This document shows, piece by piece, positions 44,491 through 53,955 of a stretch of DNA of 57,384 nt (its first letter is position 1; each line of letters begins with the position of its first letter). The notes beneath the pieces were generated by a model. It was not told the DNA's origin. It saw nothing but the letters and a program-made list of their open reading frames with translations, and made no database searches. Source of the DNA: Rhodobiaceae bacterium (lineage in GTDB: Bacteria > Pseudomonadota > Alphaproteobacteria > Rhizobiales > Aestuariivirgaceae); contig VFJY01000080.1 of assembly GCA_009885825.1 (NCBI GenBank), positions 1 to 57,384 on the forward strand, written 5' to 3'. Both the position numbers and the translations under genes were made by a program.

Positions 44491-44886
44491 TTACGGCGGC
44501 GCCCTTGAATTTGGAGTGAAGGAAAATGGAGGGGATGTTCCCGCCACGGCTTCAAGCCCGTACGTACGTGGATGTTTGGGAAAATGAGGTGGTTGGCTCA
44601 AAGCCAGGCTACCACTCACGCCGCCGGCGCTTTTGGGCGCCGGCGATAAGCGTGCAGTGGCACTTTTGGTGAGGAACGCAGCGATTTTGTATTCGGGTTC
44701 GTTCTTGCAGAGCCCCAGATCGCACGGTGTCTGGTGTTTACCGCTGAGGTTGTTTAGCCATTGAAGGCGCTCGGATCGTGGTATCCGAGGGTCTGGCCCG
44801 AAACTCCCGGAGGTGAAGGGCGCGTTAGTTCCCCTCTCCTGCAGGCGCTGCCCATGATTTCCGCAATTCCGAGACGCTGTCGACAC
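44491..44886 (-). CDS. Possible 131-residue protein (or structured RNA) behind a strong promoter
   Basis: GTG 44886 has GGGAGGGGA six bases upstream and lies ~25 bases after the predicted transcription start of the promoter at 44918-44946. The frame reads to 44491: STASRNCGNHGQRLQERG, then LQWLNNLSGKHQTPCDLGLC, KNEPEYKIAAFLTK, and a Pro/Ser-rich tail. I recognise no family. A 19-base-pair hairpin (44612-44660) and a second one (44770-44789) fall inside the frame, which argues for a structured RNA instead. This is weak as a gene call. Confidence 0.3.
   Translation of the reverse strand: MSTASRNCGNHGQRLQERGTNAPFTSGSFGPDPRIPRSERLQWLNNLSGKHQTPCDLGLCKNEPEYKIAAFLTKSATARLSPAPKSAGGVSGSLALSQPPHFPKHPRTYGLEAVAGTSPPFSFTPNSRAPP
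44612..44660. repeat. Long imperfect hairpin, 19 paired bases
   Basis: Three stacked stems pair 44612-44616 with 44656-44660, 44617-44621 with 44650-44654, and 44622-44630 with 44637-44645 (CGCCGGCGC / GCGCCGGCG), around a 6-base loop. One side has an ATAA bulge and a single C bulge. No T-run follows on either strand close by, so it is not a simple terminator. A second 7-base-pair hairpin lies at 44770-44789. Confidence 0.7.
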
Positions 44887-44917
44887 TGTCCCCTCCCTTC
44901 GGAAACCATCGTTGGAA

Positions 44918-44946
44918 CATATAGTCCTATTATAGGAACTTGTCAA
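44918..44946 (-). promoter_or_regulatory. Leftward promoter with a palindrome in the spacer
   Basis: On the minus strand TTGACA (44941-44946) and TATATG (44918-44923) are separated by exactly 17 bases. The spacer contains the perfect palindrome TCCTATTATAGGA (44925-44937), which would be an operator blocking polymerase between -35 and -10. It points into the 44491-44886 region. Confidence 0.5.
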
Positions 44947-44998
44947 GGGGAGTAGGAAAATAAATATTGGGGCCGAACTCCACGTAAACTGGCATCAG

Positions 44999-45788
44999 TT
45001 GCAAGACCGGACCTTGGCAAATGGTACAGGCATTGGCACCTACAAGTGCTACCAGTGCCGCAAGCCCTTCACGGTGAAAGTAGGGACTGTATTTGAGTCC
45101 AGCCACGTGAAGCTCACTCTGTGGCTTCAGGCCATGTTTCTGATGTCATCCTCAAAGAAGGTCGTCAGTTCCAATCAACTGCATCGCACTCTTGGCGTGA
45201 CCCTCAAAACTGCTTGGTTCATGTCGCACCGCTTGCGCCTTGCCATGCAGACCGTTGGCATTGAGCCGGTGGGCGGGCGAGATCGTAGAGGCTGACGAAA
45301 CTTTCATCGGAATGGTCGAAGGCATGAAAAAGATGCGCGGCTCTCATCACAAGAACGTGGTTTTGACCCTCGTGCAGCGCGGCGGCAAGGCCCGCAGCTT
45401 CCACCTTGCCAGCACCCGCCGTTATGACATTGAGCCAATCGCAAAAGCCAATGTGCATCCTGCGACCTTCATGATGACCGACGAAGCAAGGCACAATCAG
45501 AACCTTGGCTCACATTTCGCGGGACATGACGTGGTGAACCACTCAAAGGATGAATACGTTCGCGGCAACACCCACAGCAATACCGTCGAGGGTCTCTATT
45601 CAATATTCAAGCGCAGCATGAAAGGCATTTACCAGCATTGCAGCGAAAAGCATTTGCATCGCTATTTGGCGGAATTCGACTTTCGCTATTCCAACCGGGT
45701 TGGCCTTGGCGTAAATGATGAAGGTCGCGCCAACCGCATGGTTCAAGGTATCGTAGGCAAGCGATTGACTTATCGAACGACTGACTGA
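44999..45788 (+). pseudogene. IS1595-family transposase, 5'-truncated and frameshifted
   Basis: Two frames together make an IS1595-type transposase. The first (to ~45290) has half a zinc ribbon (TYKCYQCRKPFTVKVGTVF) and SSNQLHRTLGVTLKTAWFM; the second (from ~45280) has the catalytic DDE region, EIVEADETFIGMVEG, FMMTDEARHNQ, and GNTHSNTVEGLYSIFKRSMK. The frame changes between about 45276 and 45291, and the first CxxC of the zinc ribbon is absent upstream. The element is therefore probably dead. Composition is more AT-rich than the neighbouring core genes. Confidence 0.85.
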
Positions 45789-45802
45789 TGGAAGCTACCT
45801 GT

Positions 45803-45970
45803 ATGGCAAAAAAGCAGGCCAAAAAGCCAAATCCAAAAGTCAAAAAGATGACCGCTAAAGAGCAATCGGCGCAGTTCATAAAAACTGCGCGGGAGATGGA
45901 GGTTGATGAAACTGGAAAGCGTTTTGAAATGATGTTTTCAAAGATAGTTCCTGCAAAAATTAAGGACTAG
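45803..45970 (+). CDS. Small Lys-rich protein associated with the IS1595 element
   Basis: This is a 55-residue protein starting 12 bases after the transposase frame ends. It is very basic at the start (MAKKQAKKPNPKVKKMTAKEQ) and then reads QFIKTAREMEVDETGKRF and FSKIVPAKIKD. Short proteins with this pattern (a VDExGxxFE-like core ending in KIVPxK) often follow IS1595 transposases as passenger genes. Function is unknown. It is intact even though the transposase is broken. Confidence 0.6.
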   Translation: MAKKQAKKPNPKVKKMTAKEQSAQFIKTAREMEVDETGKRFEMMFSKIVPAKIKD

Positions 45971-46004
45971 GGGTCGGTATTTCTATCGTCAAATCAAAGC
46001 ATGA

Positions 46005-46796
46005 CTAGACTGGGTTGCCTTGTTCGTCGCAATGTTTCGCCAATTCCAACATGAAAAACCCGGTACACCTGATTATGTGTAATGCTTCGTGCGGCGCATA
46101 AACGGATTCCACATGCATTACGGCATTGCGCCAAGGGTTTCTGACCGCATCAAGATGCGAGTAAAGGCCTTCCAACTTCGCTCCATCAGAATGAGGCAAG
46201 CGGTTCCCCTTGGGCCACTTTAGGTCTATTGCATCGCAAATCTGCCTCAGAATTATTGCCCAGTTTCTCTCAGCGGCCTTTATGGGGTCAGGAATCCCAA
46301 GGAACTTGGCTAATGCCTTGATGCCATACTCTAGCGTTCTCATGCAGTGGAATACACTTGCTGTGTGCCTACCGAGCGCGATGCACTTTGCCCCTTCTTC
46401 TATTTCAAAGGCGGCGTTGGGGTACGCGATTGTAAATCCAGTTGCTGGGGTTCCATCAAATGCCATCAATGTTTCCGCTGGGGCGAATAAGGTCGTTTCC
46501 TGTTCGCTCAAAGCAAACAGCTTTATAAAATCCAAATGGTCCGCGAAGCGGCTCTCAATGTCCCGCAGCCTTTCTTGCACGAAAAGATAGTTGAGGGTGG
46601 GGGGATCGGCTTTGGACGCTTCAAGCAGACGATAGACAACAGCAAGCGCCGATCTAGCCCCAATATCCCCAAGTACCTTCACAAGTGCCTCCAACCGAGG
46701 AACAACATGGTTTTTTAAATCGTCGGGGCCAACGATGCCGGTCTTTTTTTCCGCATCCACCCTTTCAATTATGTCATGCAGAAACCTAAGCTCCAC
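46005..46796 (-). CDS. HEPN-like domain protein, unknown function
   Basis: This is a 263-residue soluble helical protein that I cannot name. The C-terminal half looks like a HEPN domain: GRHTASVFHCMRTLEYGIKAL, an RNWAIILRQICDAID helix, and an RxxxxH motif at Arg223-Asn224-Ala-Val-Met-His228 with the typical polar residue after the Arg, the signature of HEPN ribonucleases. GGAG five bases before GTG 46796 supports the start. It lies alone between an IS1595 remnant and nrdJ. A toxin or phage-defence role is inference; no partner nucleotidyltransferase is adjacent. Confidence 0.6.
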   Translation of the reverse strand: MELRFLHDIIERVDAEKKTGIVGPDDLKNHVVPRLEALVKVLGDIGARSALAVVYRLLEASKADPPTLNYLFVQERLRDIESRFADHLDFIKLFALSEQETTLFAPAETLMAFDGTPATGFTIAYPNAAFEIEEGAKCIALGRHTASVFHCMRTLEYGIKALAKFLGIPDPIKAAERNWAIILRQICDAIDLKWPKGNRLPHSDGAKLEGLYSHLDAVRNPWRNAVMHVESVYAPHEALHIIRCTGFFMLELAKHCDEQGNPV

Positions 46797-46984
46797 AGCC
46801 GCTCCATGAACGCCTTGGCTTCAAGCTCAATCACGTCTCTCAAACTCCTGCATTGCCCCCGGAAGTTGTAGAGGCTACGTTCGCGCGGCGGGTACATCAA
46901 GCATAATATCCCCTTTCCCTCCCCGGTACAAAATAAGAACAAAATCTCGACACCGGGCAATTTTTAAGATATTCTCGCCCCGCC

Positions 46985-49192
46985 ATGATGGACAGGCCTG
47001 ACAGCGCGATTGATCCCGTCTCGCAGGAGATCTGGGACATGAAATATCGGTTCAAGGAAGCCGATGGAACCGTCCATGACAAAACCCTGGAAGACACCTG
47101 GTGGCGGGTGGCGCGCGCTGTGGCGGCAGCTGAAAAGCCCGGAGCCCGCGAAAAATGGGCGGCGGCGTTTTACGATGCGCTGTCGGGTTTCAAGTTCCTG
47201 CCCGCCGGGCGGATAATCGCGGGCGCCGGCACGGGCCGCCAGGTCACCCTGTTCAATTGCTTCGTCATGGGCGACATCGATGATTCGATGCGCGGAATTT
47301 TTGACGGGCTGAAAGAAGCGGCCCTGACGCTGCAGCAGGGCGGCGGCATCGGCCATGATTTTTCAACGCTCAGGCCCAAGGGAGCGCCAGTGAAAGGTGT
47401 AGGGGCCGATGCGTCCGGCCCCTTGAGCTTCATGGATGTGTGGGATGGGATGTGCCGCACCATCATGTCGGCGGGTGCCAGGCGGGGCGCCATGATGGCG
47501 ACGCTGCGCTGCGACCATCCCGATATCGAGGACTTCATCGCGGCCAAGCGCGATCCGCGGCGCTTGCGGAATTTCAATCTGTCGGTGCTGGTGAGCGATG
47601 CCTTCATGGCGGCGGTGAAGGCCGATGCCCCATGGGATTTGCGCTTTGGCGGTGTGGTTTTCAAGACGGTTTCAGCCCGCGCGCTGTGGGACCAGATCAT
47701 GCGCTCGACCTATGAATATGCCGAGCCCGGCGTGATTTTCATCGACCGCATCAACGCGCAAAACAATCTGGCCTATTGCGAAGCCATTCACTGCACCAAT
47801 CCTTGCGGCGAGCAGCCCCTGCCGAGCTATGGGGCCTGTCTTCTGGGCTCAATCAACCTGGCGCAAATGGTGCAAAATCCCTTTGCGCCCGACGCCCGCA
47901 TTGACAGGGACTTGCTCGCCAAAACCGTGGGGCTGGCGGTGCGCTTTCTCGACAATGTGGTGGATGTCTCGAATTATCCCCTGGAAGCGCAAAGCGGGGA
48001 AGCCCGCGCCAAGCGCCGCATTGGCCTGGGCATGACGGGCCTCGCCGATGCGCTGGCCATGTGCGGCCTGCGCTATGGCAGTGAGGCGGCGGTAACGGCT
48101 GCGGGCGAATGGGCGGCAATTCTGGAGGTAGCCGCCTATGGGATGAGCGCCAGGCTTGCGGCCGAGAAAGGCGCCTTTCCGCTATTCGACGCGGAAAAAT
48201 ATTTGGGCGGCGGCCATGCCCGGAATTTGCCGGAGACTGTCCGCAAGGCCGTTGCCAAATCGGGTCTGCGCAATGGCCTGCTCACCTCGATTGCCCCCAC
48301 GGGCACCATTTCTCTGTTTGCCGGAAATCTCTCGAGCGGCATTGAGCCCATCTTCAGCGTGAGCTACGAACGCAAGGTCCGCCAGGCCGACAACAGCCGC
48401 AAGGCGCTGCGCGTTGAGGACTATGCGGCAAGGCTGTGGTGGAGCCTGAAGGGCAGGGACGAGCCATTGCCGGAAGCCTTTGTCACCGCCGGACAGCTCA
48501 CCCCCCATGAGCACCTCATCATGCAGGCGGCGGTGCAGAAACACATCGACAGCTCCATTTCCAAGACCATCAATGTGCCGGAAGACTGCGGCTTCGATGA
48601 TTTCCGCGAGGTTTACAGCGAAGCCTATGAACTGGGGCTCAAGGGGTGCACCACATTCAGGCCCAATAAAATTACCGGCTCCGTGCTTTCCATCTCCAGC
48701 GAAGCGGAAGGCCCCATCATGGAGCGCGAGGCAGCGCTTGGCGGCTTCACCTACAAACTGAAATGGCCTGAATCAGACCATGCGATCTACATCACCATGA
48801 ATGACATCATCAAGGATGGCAAACGGCGGCCCTTCGAGATCTTCATCAATTCGAAGAACATGGAGCACTACGCCTGGACCGTGGCTCTGACCCGCATGAT
48901 CTCGGCGGTCTTCCGGCGGGGCGGCGACGTTTCCTTCGTGGTGGAAGAGCTGAAGGCGGTGTTTGATCCGCGCGGCGGCCAATGGATGGAGGGCCGCTAT
49001 GTGCCAAGCCTTTTGGCGGCCATCGGCGGCGTGATCGAAAAGCACCTGGTCGAAATCGGTTTCATGGAGCCGCCGCAAGCAATTGACCGATCATCGAAAG
49101 CCGCCTCCTGCCCGCGCTGCGGGGAAACCGCTCTGGTGTTCCAGGAGGGCTGCGCCACCTGCCTGTCCTGTGGATATTCGAAGTGCAGCTGA
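46985..49192 (+). CDS. nrdJ: Adenosylcobalamin-dependent (class II) ribonucleotide reductase
   Basis: NrdJ reduces ribonucleotides to deoxyribonucleotides with adenosylcobalamin as radical source, with or without oxygen. The 735-residue protein is the short form. It shows [12 protein letters not shown] (Cys92), [20 protein letters not shown], the active site [20 protein letters not shown] near residue 270, and [14 protein letters not shown]. The C-terminal redox tail is rich in cysteine ([11 protein letters not shown] ... [13 protein letters not shown]). The cobalamin adenosyltransferase at 27166 would supply coenzyme. An ATG one codon later is an alternative start. Confidence 0.96.
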   Translation: MMDRPDSAIDPVSQEIWDMKYRFKEADGTVHDKTLEDTWWRVARAVAAAEKPGAREKWAAAFYDALSGFKFLPAGRIIAGAGTGRQVTLFNCFVMGDIDDSMRGIFDGLKEAALTLQQGGGIGHDFSTLRPKGAPVKGVGADASGPLSFMDVWDGMCRTIMSAGARRGAMMATLRCDHPDIEDFIAAKRDPRRLRNFNLSVLVSDAFMAAVKADAPWDLRFGGVVFKTVSARALWDQIMRSTYEYAEPGVIFIDRINAQNNLAYCEAIHCTNPCGEQPLPSYGACLLGSINLAQMVQNPFAPDARIDRDLLAKTVGLAVRFLDNVVDVSNYPLEAQSGEARAKRRIGLGMTGLADALAMCGLRYGSEAAVTAAGEWAAILEVAAYGMSARLAAEKGAFPLFDAEKYLGGGHARNLPETVRKAVAKSGLRNGLLTSIAPTGTISLFAGNLSSGIEPIFSVSYERKVRQADNSRKALRVEDYAARLWWSLKGRDEPLPEAFVTAGQLTPHEHLIMQAAVQKHIDSSISKTINVPEDCGFDDFREVYSEAYELGLKGCTTFRPNKITGSVLSISSEAEGPIMEREAALGGFTYKLKWPESDHAIYITMNDIIKDGKRRPFEIFINSKNMEHYAWTVALTRMISAVFRRGGDVSFVVEELKAVFDPRGGQWMEGRYVPSLLAAIGGVIEKHLVEIGFMEPPQAIDRSSKAASCPRCGETALVFQEGCATCLSCGYSKCS

Positions 49193-49236
49193 TTTAGGTC
49201 TTGCAATTTCTGTCGGTATGTTCTACATTTGTTCTC

Positions 49237-49635
49237 ATGCTGATACATGGTTCCCCAATCTCCATCAACTTCCCCCAGGGCTCCGGCGACGACGAACGCT
49301 TCTGGTACTGGCAGGGGCTTTCCGGCAAGAAATATATCCACACTGTCTATAGGGCCGGGAATTGCCCGCCGCTTCCCGGCGCCATCTATTTGGCCGTGAA
49401 GCGCGAGGGGCATGCGCGCAGTGTGATCGCCATCGACCGGTTTCCACCCTTCTGGGATGGCGCGTTCTCGGCCCACGAGAATTCCGATGCCGATGAAATC
49501 CATGTGCATCTCCTGGCCAGCGACAGCCGGATGGCTGATGCCATTCTCAGGGATTTGAAACGGGCGTTTGAACACACTGTTCCAGCGCCACAAGGGACGG
49601 ATTTCAGCCCCTATCTAGGCGCCCAGCAAGCCTAG
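49237..49635 (+). CDS. Conserved-looking hypothetical protein after nrdJ
   Basis: This is a 132-residue soluble protein from ATG 49237 (a TTG at 49201 is an upstream alternative). Visible features are FWYWQGLSGKKYIHTVYRAG, NCPPLPGAIYLAVKREG, RSVIAIDRFPPFWDGAF, and DEIHVHLLASDSRMADAILRDL. I recognise no named family. It starts 44 bases after the nrdJ stop and may be cotranscribed with it. Its last 21 bases overlap the convergent ChaC-like gene. Confidence 0.7.
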   Translation: MLIHGSPISINFPQGSGDDERFWYWQGLSGKKYIHTVYRAGNCPPLPGAIYLAVKREGHARSVIAIDRFPPFWDGAFSAHENSDADEIHVHLLASDSRMADAILRDLKRAFEHTVPAPQGTDFSPYLGAQQA

Positions 49636-50145
49636 CTCGGCGCCAATGGCCTCGAGGGTTTCATCCCTGATCCCCATGCCGCGCAAATGCGACAGCGTAT
49701 TGGCCACATAGTCCCGGCACCGCCCGTAGTCGCCGGTTCCCTGCATGACGTGCTTGATAAGCTCATCATGGGAGAGCTTACCGGCATATTGATCATGCGT
49801 GGTGTCAGCCACAAAGGCCACAGCTTCAACCAACCGCCCCGTTTCGAGGATTTCAATCGAGTGGGAAATTTCCCGGTAGACCATGCTGATTTGCTCGCGC
49901 GCCCGCAGATAGGCCAGCGTATCCCGCCATTTTGCGTCATCAATTTGAAATGCGGCACCTGTGCAACTGCCGCCATGATCCAAGCCCAAAACCAGTCCAG
50001 GTGATTGCCTGGTGCCCCGGTGATGCAGGGAATACACGCATAAACTGCGGTGATAGCCGTTGATACGGGCATGGGCCGTGGAAATATAGCCAAAACCCGG
50101 ATTCCACATCAGGGAGCCATAGCCAAATACCCATCTCTGATTCAT
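49615..50145 (-). CDS. Gamma-glutamylcyclotransferase, ChaC-like
   Basis: ChaC proteins cleave glutathione to 5-oxoproline and Cys-Gly. The 176-residue protein starts MNQRWVFGYGSLMWNPGF with the YGSL substrate-binding motif, then SPGLVLGLDHGGSCTGAAF. The likely catalytic glutamate is in the segment YLRAREQISMVYREI. GTG 50163 is an alternative start. It is divergent from the DUF2125 gene with a 42-base gap. Glutathione-linked genes also occur at 31913 (GST) and 54859 (gloB). Confidence 0.88.
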   Translation of the reverse strand: MNQRWVFGYGSLMWNPGFGYISTAHARINGYHRSLCVYSLHHRGTRQSPGLVLGLDHGGSCTGAAFQIDDAKWRDTLAYLRAREQISMVYREISHSIEILETGRLVEAVAFVADTTHDQYAGKLSHDELIKHVMQGTGDYGRCRDYVANTLSHLRGMGIRDETLEAIGAELGLLGA

Positions 50146-50187
50146 AGTGAGCGATATGTCCACTTGAGCGAATCACCCCCTGTAAAA

Positions 50188-51162
50188 ATGTCCCAGACAA
50201 AACACCCATGGCACATATTCTATCCCCTGGGCGGCCTTTTGGTTCTTTGCCTCGCCTGGAGTGTTTACTGGACCATCGCATTCGGCGCAGCCCGGGAATT
50301 TGTTGGGATAAAGCGCCAAAGTCTGGCGGCCGATGGCGTTGCGCTCACCTGCGCCCGCGAAAGCTGGGGCGGATTTCCCTTCCGTTTCGAATTCACCTGT
50401 GAAAATCCCGTGTTGTCCTATGCCCAAGGCAACCTGACAACGCACGTCCAGTCCACCAGCGTGATGGCGCTGGTGCAATCCTATGATCTCCGCCATGCGC
50501 TGGTGCTGGTGGATGGCCCGACAAAACTGGTCACAAGCGCCGGATCCCCATCCGAAATCAGCCATGAGCGCGCCCTCATCTCGGTTGGTGTCAATCCCGA
50601 CGGCCAATGGGAACTGGGCTCTGATGTGACTGATGTGCAAGCCGACGGACTGTTTGCCAGCGCTTCGCTGCGATTTTTCGCCCGCCAGAACGAAGGCAGG
50701 CTCGACCTTGCCGGCAATGCGGAAGGGCTGATCATCGAGGGCCCGGACGGCACAGCCACCGCCATCAACGCCGCAGAATTCACCGCGAGCACCAGCGCTG
50801 CCATGGTGACCAGCAATGCGCCCCTGGCCTACGCCGCCACGACGGGCGAAAGCATAGTGATCAATTCCTTCAGGATTTCACACAGCGCCATGAAATTTGA
50901 CGCGCAAGGCAACATTCGGCTGGATGCCGACAGGAAGCTGGCGGGAAAACTCACCACCAGCACCAACGACATCGAAGGACTGCTCGATATTTTGGCGCCC
51001 ATTTTCAGGCTCAAGCGCAAGGATCGCGGTGCCGTAAACAACCTGCTCAACCTTGTTGGCAACGACCCCGGCAGTTCCGCCAAGAAAGCCGACATCATCG
51101 CCAAGAACGGTGAAATCTATTGGGGCCCCTTCAAGCTCACAGACATCAGGGCAATCGACTAG
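50188..51162 (+). CDS. DUF2125 domain membrane-anchored protein
   Basis: This is a 324-residue protein with an N-terminal anchor (IFYPLGGLLVLCLAWSVYW) and a periplasmic domain. The DUF2125 hallmark is the early cysteine pair region, GVALTCARESWGGFPFRFEFTCENP, followed by repeated beta-rich segments and the C-terminal NGEIYWGPFKLTDI. No function is established; it is widespread in alphaproteobacteria beside the tyrC region. ATG 50188 is chosen by topology from an ORF open to 50050. Its end overlaps tyrC by four bases. Confidence 0.85.
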   Translation: MSQTKHPWHIFYPLGGLLVLCLAWSVYWTIAFGAAREFVGIKRQSLAADGVALTCARESWGGFPFRFEFTCENPVLSYAQGNLTTHVQSTSVMALVQSYDLRHALVLVDGPTKLVTSAGSPSEISHERALISVGVNPDGQWELGSDVTDVQADGLFASASLRFFARQNEGRLDLAGNAEGLIIEGPDGTATAINAAEFTASTSAAMVTSNAPLAYAATTGESIVINSFRISHSAMKFDAQGNIRLDADRKLAGKLTTSTNDIEGLLDILAPIFRLKRKDRGAVNNLLNLVGNDPGSSAKKADIIAKNGEIYWGPFKLTDIRAID

Positions 51163-52079
51163 CGCTGACCCTGGTCACGTCCGAAATTGGGGGCCGCCGT
51201 TTCCTGGCCCGCCGCGATGATGCTGCGGCGAACTTCCCGCGCCCGGGTGAAAAGATTGAACAGGGCTTCGCCATCGCCCCAGCGGATAGCCCGCTGCAAC
51301 GCTGACAAGTCCTCTGAAAACCGTCCCAGCATTTCCAACACAGCTTCACGGTTGTTGAGGAACACATCGCGCCACATTGTGGGGTCAGACGCGGCGATGC
51401 GGGTGAAATCGCGAAAGCCGCCGGCGGAATACTTGATGACTTCCGAATTCGTCACTTCCTCAAGGTCAGCGGCGGTCGCCACCGTGTTGTAGGCAATCAA
51501 GTGCGGCAGATGGCTGGTGATGGCCAAAACCAGATCATGATGCTCCGGCGTCATCAACTCGACATTCGAGCCGCAGGCCTGCCAGAATTTCTCAAGCCGG
51601 CTCACCGCATCGGGATCGCTGTCGGGAAGCGGGGTCAAAATACACCAGCGATTGTGAAACAGTTCGGCAAAGCCCGATTCAGGCCCGGACTGCTCCGTTC
51701 CGGCAATGGGATGGCCCGGAATAAATTCAACGCCCTTTGGCAAGTGCGGCGCCACATCGCGCACAATCGCGGCCTTCACGGAACCCACATCGGTCAGGAT
51801 TGCGCCGGGCTTCAAAGACGACGCCATCTCGGCGGCCACCGCGCCACAAGCCCCGACGGGCACACACAGAATAACCAGATCCGCATTGCTTACAGCCTCT
51901 GAGGCAGTTTCGTGAATGCTGTCCACCAGACCAATGCGTTTTGCTGTTTCACGGGTTTTCGCACTCTGGGCGTATCCAGAAATATGGCTGGCAATCCTGC
52001 CCCGCCTTATGGCGTGGCACAGTGAAGACCCGATATGGCCAAGGCCCAAAAAGGCCACCCGCTCGAACAAAGCGCTCAT
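51159..52079 (-). CDS. tyrC: Prephenate/arogenate (cyclohexadienyl) dehydrogenase
   Basis: This enzyme oxidatively decarboxylates prephenate or arogenate on the tyrosine branch. The 306-residue protein has the NAD site [20 protein letters not shown], then [17 protein letters not shown], and the substrate loop [21 protein letters not shown] with its catalytic His. It is the last of three coupled leftward genes (chorismate mutase, hisC, tyrC), each overlapping by four bases. Specificity for prephenate or arogenate is not decidable here. Confidence 0.94.
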   Translation of the reverse strand: MSALFERVAFLGLGHIGSSLCHAIRRGRIASHISGYAQSAKTRETAKRIGLVDSIHETASEAVSNADLVILCVPVGACGAVAAEMASSLKPGAILTDVGSVKAAIVRDVAPHLPKGVEFIPGHPIAGTEQSGPESGFAELFHNRWCILTPLPDSDPDAVSRLEKFWQACGSNVELMTPEHHDLVLAITSHLPHLIAYNTVATAADLEEVTNSEVIKYSAGGFRDFTRIAASDPTMWRDVFLNNREAVLEMLGRFSEDLSALQRAIRWGDGEALFNLFTRAREVRRSIIAAGQETAAPNFGRDQGQR

Positions 52080-53161
52080 TTCAAAAATTCCGTCAATGCC
52101 GCGATCACGGCGTGATTAGCTTCTTCGCTGCCGACCGTCATGCGCAAGCACTGGGACAAGCCATAAGCCTCCATCCGCCGCAGGATAATGCCATGGTCCA
52201 GCAGGAAGGCATCTGCAGCCGGCGCTGTTTTTGCGCCCGTGGCCGCAAAATGCAACAACAGGAAATTTCCCACGCTTGGCGTGACCCCAATGCCCATCAC
52301 CCTAAACCTCTCCGTCAGCACCGCCAGCCATTTCTCATTGTGGACCACAGCGCTCTCGACAAACTGCTGGTCATTGATGGCCGCGATGCCAGCCGCGATC
52401 GCCGCCGAACTGACATTGAACGGGCCCCGGATGCGGTTCAGCGCATCGGCCACATGGGAAGGGCAATAGGCCCAGCCCAGCCGCAATCCCGCCAATCCAT
52501 AAATCTTGGAAAACGTCCGCGTCATCACCACATTTTCCGATGTGGCGACCAGCTCCATCCCGCTCTCATAATCATTGCGCCTGACATATTCCGCATAGGC
52601 CGCGTCAAGCACCAGCAACGTGGTTTTCGGCAAGCCTTCATGCAGGCGCGTCACCTCGTTTAACGGCAGATAGGTGCCGGTTGGATTGTTGGGATTAGCC
52701 AGAAAAACCATTCTCGTTTTGGGGCCCACGCAGTTCAGCATGGCGTCCACATCAGCCGTGAAATCGACTTCCGGAGCCACAACGGCCGTCGCCCCGTTGG
52801 CGCTGATGGCGATCGGATAAACCAGAAATCCATGCTGCGAATAGACGGCCTCATCGCCAACGCCCAGATAGGCATGGGCCAGGAGTTGCAGCAATTCGTC
52901 AGAACCCGCGCCGCAAACAATCGAAGCGGGATTCACCCCATAGCGATTGGCGATGGCCGCGCGTAGCGCTGTGACCGATCCGTCCGGATAAAATTCAAGG
53001 GAATCGACCTTCGACGCAAACGCCGCTTTGGCAGGCGCTGAGGCGCCAAAGGGTGACTCGTTTGAAGAAAGCTTGTGAATCCGCGAACCCCTGGCCGAAT
53101 TCTTTCCGGGCACATAGGGTGAAATGTCTAGGATGCCCAGCTTGGCAACTGGCCGTGTCAT
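52076..53161 (-). CDS. hisC: Histidinol-phosphate / aromatic aminotransferase
   Basis: This 361-residue fold type I PLP enzyme shows [47 protein letters not shown], and the Schiff-base lysine in [20 protein letters not shown]. It matches HisC-type aminotransferases, many of which also transaminate aromatic keto acids. Being sandwiched between chorismate mutase and tyrC suggests a Phe/Tyr (prephenate or phenylpyruvate) role in addition to, or instead of, histidine synthesis. Confidence 0.93.
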   Translation of the reverse strand: MTRPVAKLGILDISPYVPGKNSARGSRIHKLSSNESPFGASAPAKAAFASKVDSLEFYPDGSVTALRAAIANRYGVNPASIVCGAGSDELLQLLAHAYLGVGDEAVYSQHGFLVYPIAISANGATAVVAPEVDFTADVDAMLNCVGPKTRMVFLANPNNPTGTYLPLNEVTRLHEGLPKTTLLVLDAAYAEYVRRNDYESGMELVATSENVVMTRTFSKIYGLAGLRLGWAYCPSHVADALNRIRGPFNVSSAAIAAGIAAINDQQFVESAVVHNEKWLAVLTERFRVMGIGVTPSVGNFLLLHFAATGAKTAPAADAFLLDHGIILRRMEAYGLSQCLRMTVGSEEANHAVIAALTEFLK

Positions 53162-53955
53162 GACTTGCTCTCAACGGGACTGGGATAACGGCCGACAATC
53201 ATCAGGCCAAGCGAGGCGTTGGTTCGGTTAAGTCCAACCAGCGGGCTTTCATGCTCCGACAGAAACCCCGGCAAGCATGACACCCGCCGCGTTCCAACCT
53301 TCACCTGCCACAGGGGCGCGGGTGTGAAATCCCGCGGCAGCTTGCCATCGCTGATGATAATCGTTTCATCATCGCCAGTAGGCTCCGGCGGCGAGTGGCC
53401 GAACACCAGCAATTTCGGCACCGGTTCATCCCGCAAGAATGGCAGGCAGGCGACAATGCGCGCGTCCCCGGCCTTGCCCTGAACAAAGGCCTCGACCCAT
53501 GGCGATTCCGTTTCGACAATGCAGATATCAGCGGAGTTGGCATTCACCTGCATCAGGGCCTGGGCTTCGTCGCGATATTCTTCAACCGGAATGGGCCCAA
53601 AATAGTCCCTGATGCGAAGCCTTAATCCCAGAGTGGCATTGAGCCGCTTGACAATATGGATAGAAACCGGCGCCTGGCTTTGCGAGGAAGCCGACAGGAT
53701 CGCTCGCCAAAGCCGCACCAAAAGATCGGGAGGAACAAAGCGGCCCGCATTGCCGATCAATCGCCGAAGAATGGCAGCTTCGCGCGCTGGCCTGAAGGGC
53801 GAGCCCCCCATCGCGCCGATTTTTGACTTGACGATTTTCACATGTTCAGTGGCGGCAAAGCGCTGCTCCAGCAAATTCATCAATCCATCGTCAATGGCAT
53901 CAATTTGGCGGCGAATTTCTTCCAGTTCGCTTTCAGGTCCGGTCAGTCCACTCAT
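53158..53955 (-). CDS. Chorismate mutase (AroQ type) with C-terminal extension
   Basis: This 265-residue protein begins with an AroQ chorismate mutase: [34 protein letters not shown], and [14 protein letters not shown], which convert chorismate to prephenate. The C-terminal ~165 residues ([19 protein letters not shown] ... [18 protein letters not shown]) are not a recognisable prephenate dehydratase and may be a regulatory or inactive domain. ATG 53955 is chosen over a TTG three codons earlier. It is coupled to hisC and tyrC. Confidence 0.85.
   Translation of the reverse strand: MSGLTGPESELEEIRRQIDAIDDGLMNLLEQRFAATEHVKIVKSKIGAMGGSPFRPAREAAILRRLIGNAGRFVPPDLLVRLWRAILSASSQSQAPVSIHIVKRLNATLGLRLRIRDYFGPIPVEEYRDEAQALMQVNANSADICIVETESPWVEAFVQGKAGDARIVACLPFLRDEPVPKLLVFGHSPPEPTGDDETIIISDGKLPRDFTPAPLWQVKVGTRRVSCLPGFLSEHESPLVGLNRTNASLGLMIVGRYPSPVESKS

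Noticed and set aside
44526-44673. 48-codon plus-strand ORF (MEGMFPPRLQARTYVDVW...) with an AAGGAAA site
   Set aside because: It runs through the long hairpin, has no promoter or homology that I recognise, and competes with the better-supported leftward transcript.
44491-44946. tmRNA, RNase P RNA or cobalamin riboswitch in the structured region
   Set aside because: No tag-peptide reading frame, no RNase P core sequences, and only a chance GCCACTG match without the other B12-box elements.
45270-45295. Programmed frameshift producing a full IS1595 transposase
   Set aside because: No slippery heptamer is evident at the junction and the 5' zinc-ribbon half is missing anyway, so decay is simpler.
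46769-46897. 42-residue leftward ORF upstream of the HEPN-like gene (MYPPRERSLYNFRG...)
   Set aside because: It overlaps the start of the larger gene in another frame and has no clear ribosome site or homology. A frameshifted N-terminus for the larger gene is possible, but the GTG with GGAG at 46796 is sufficient.
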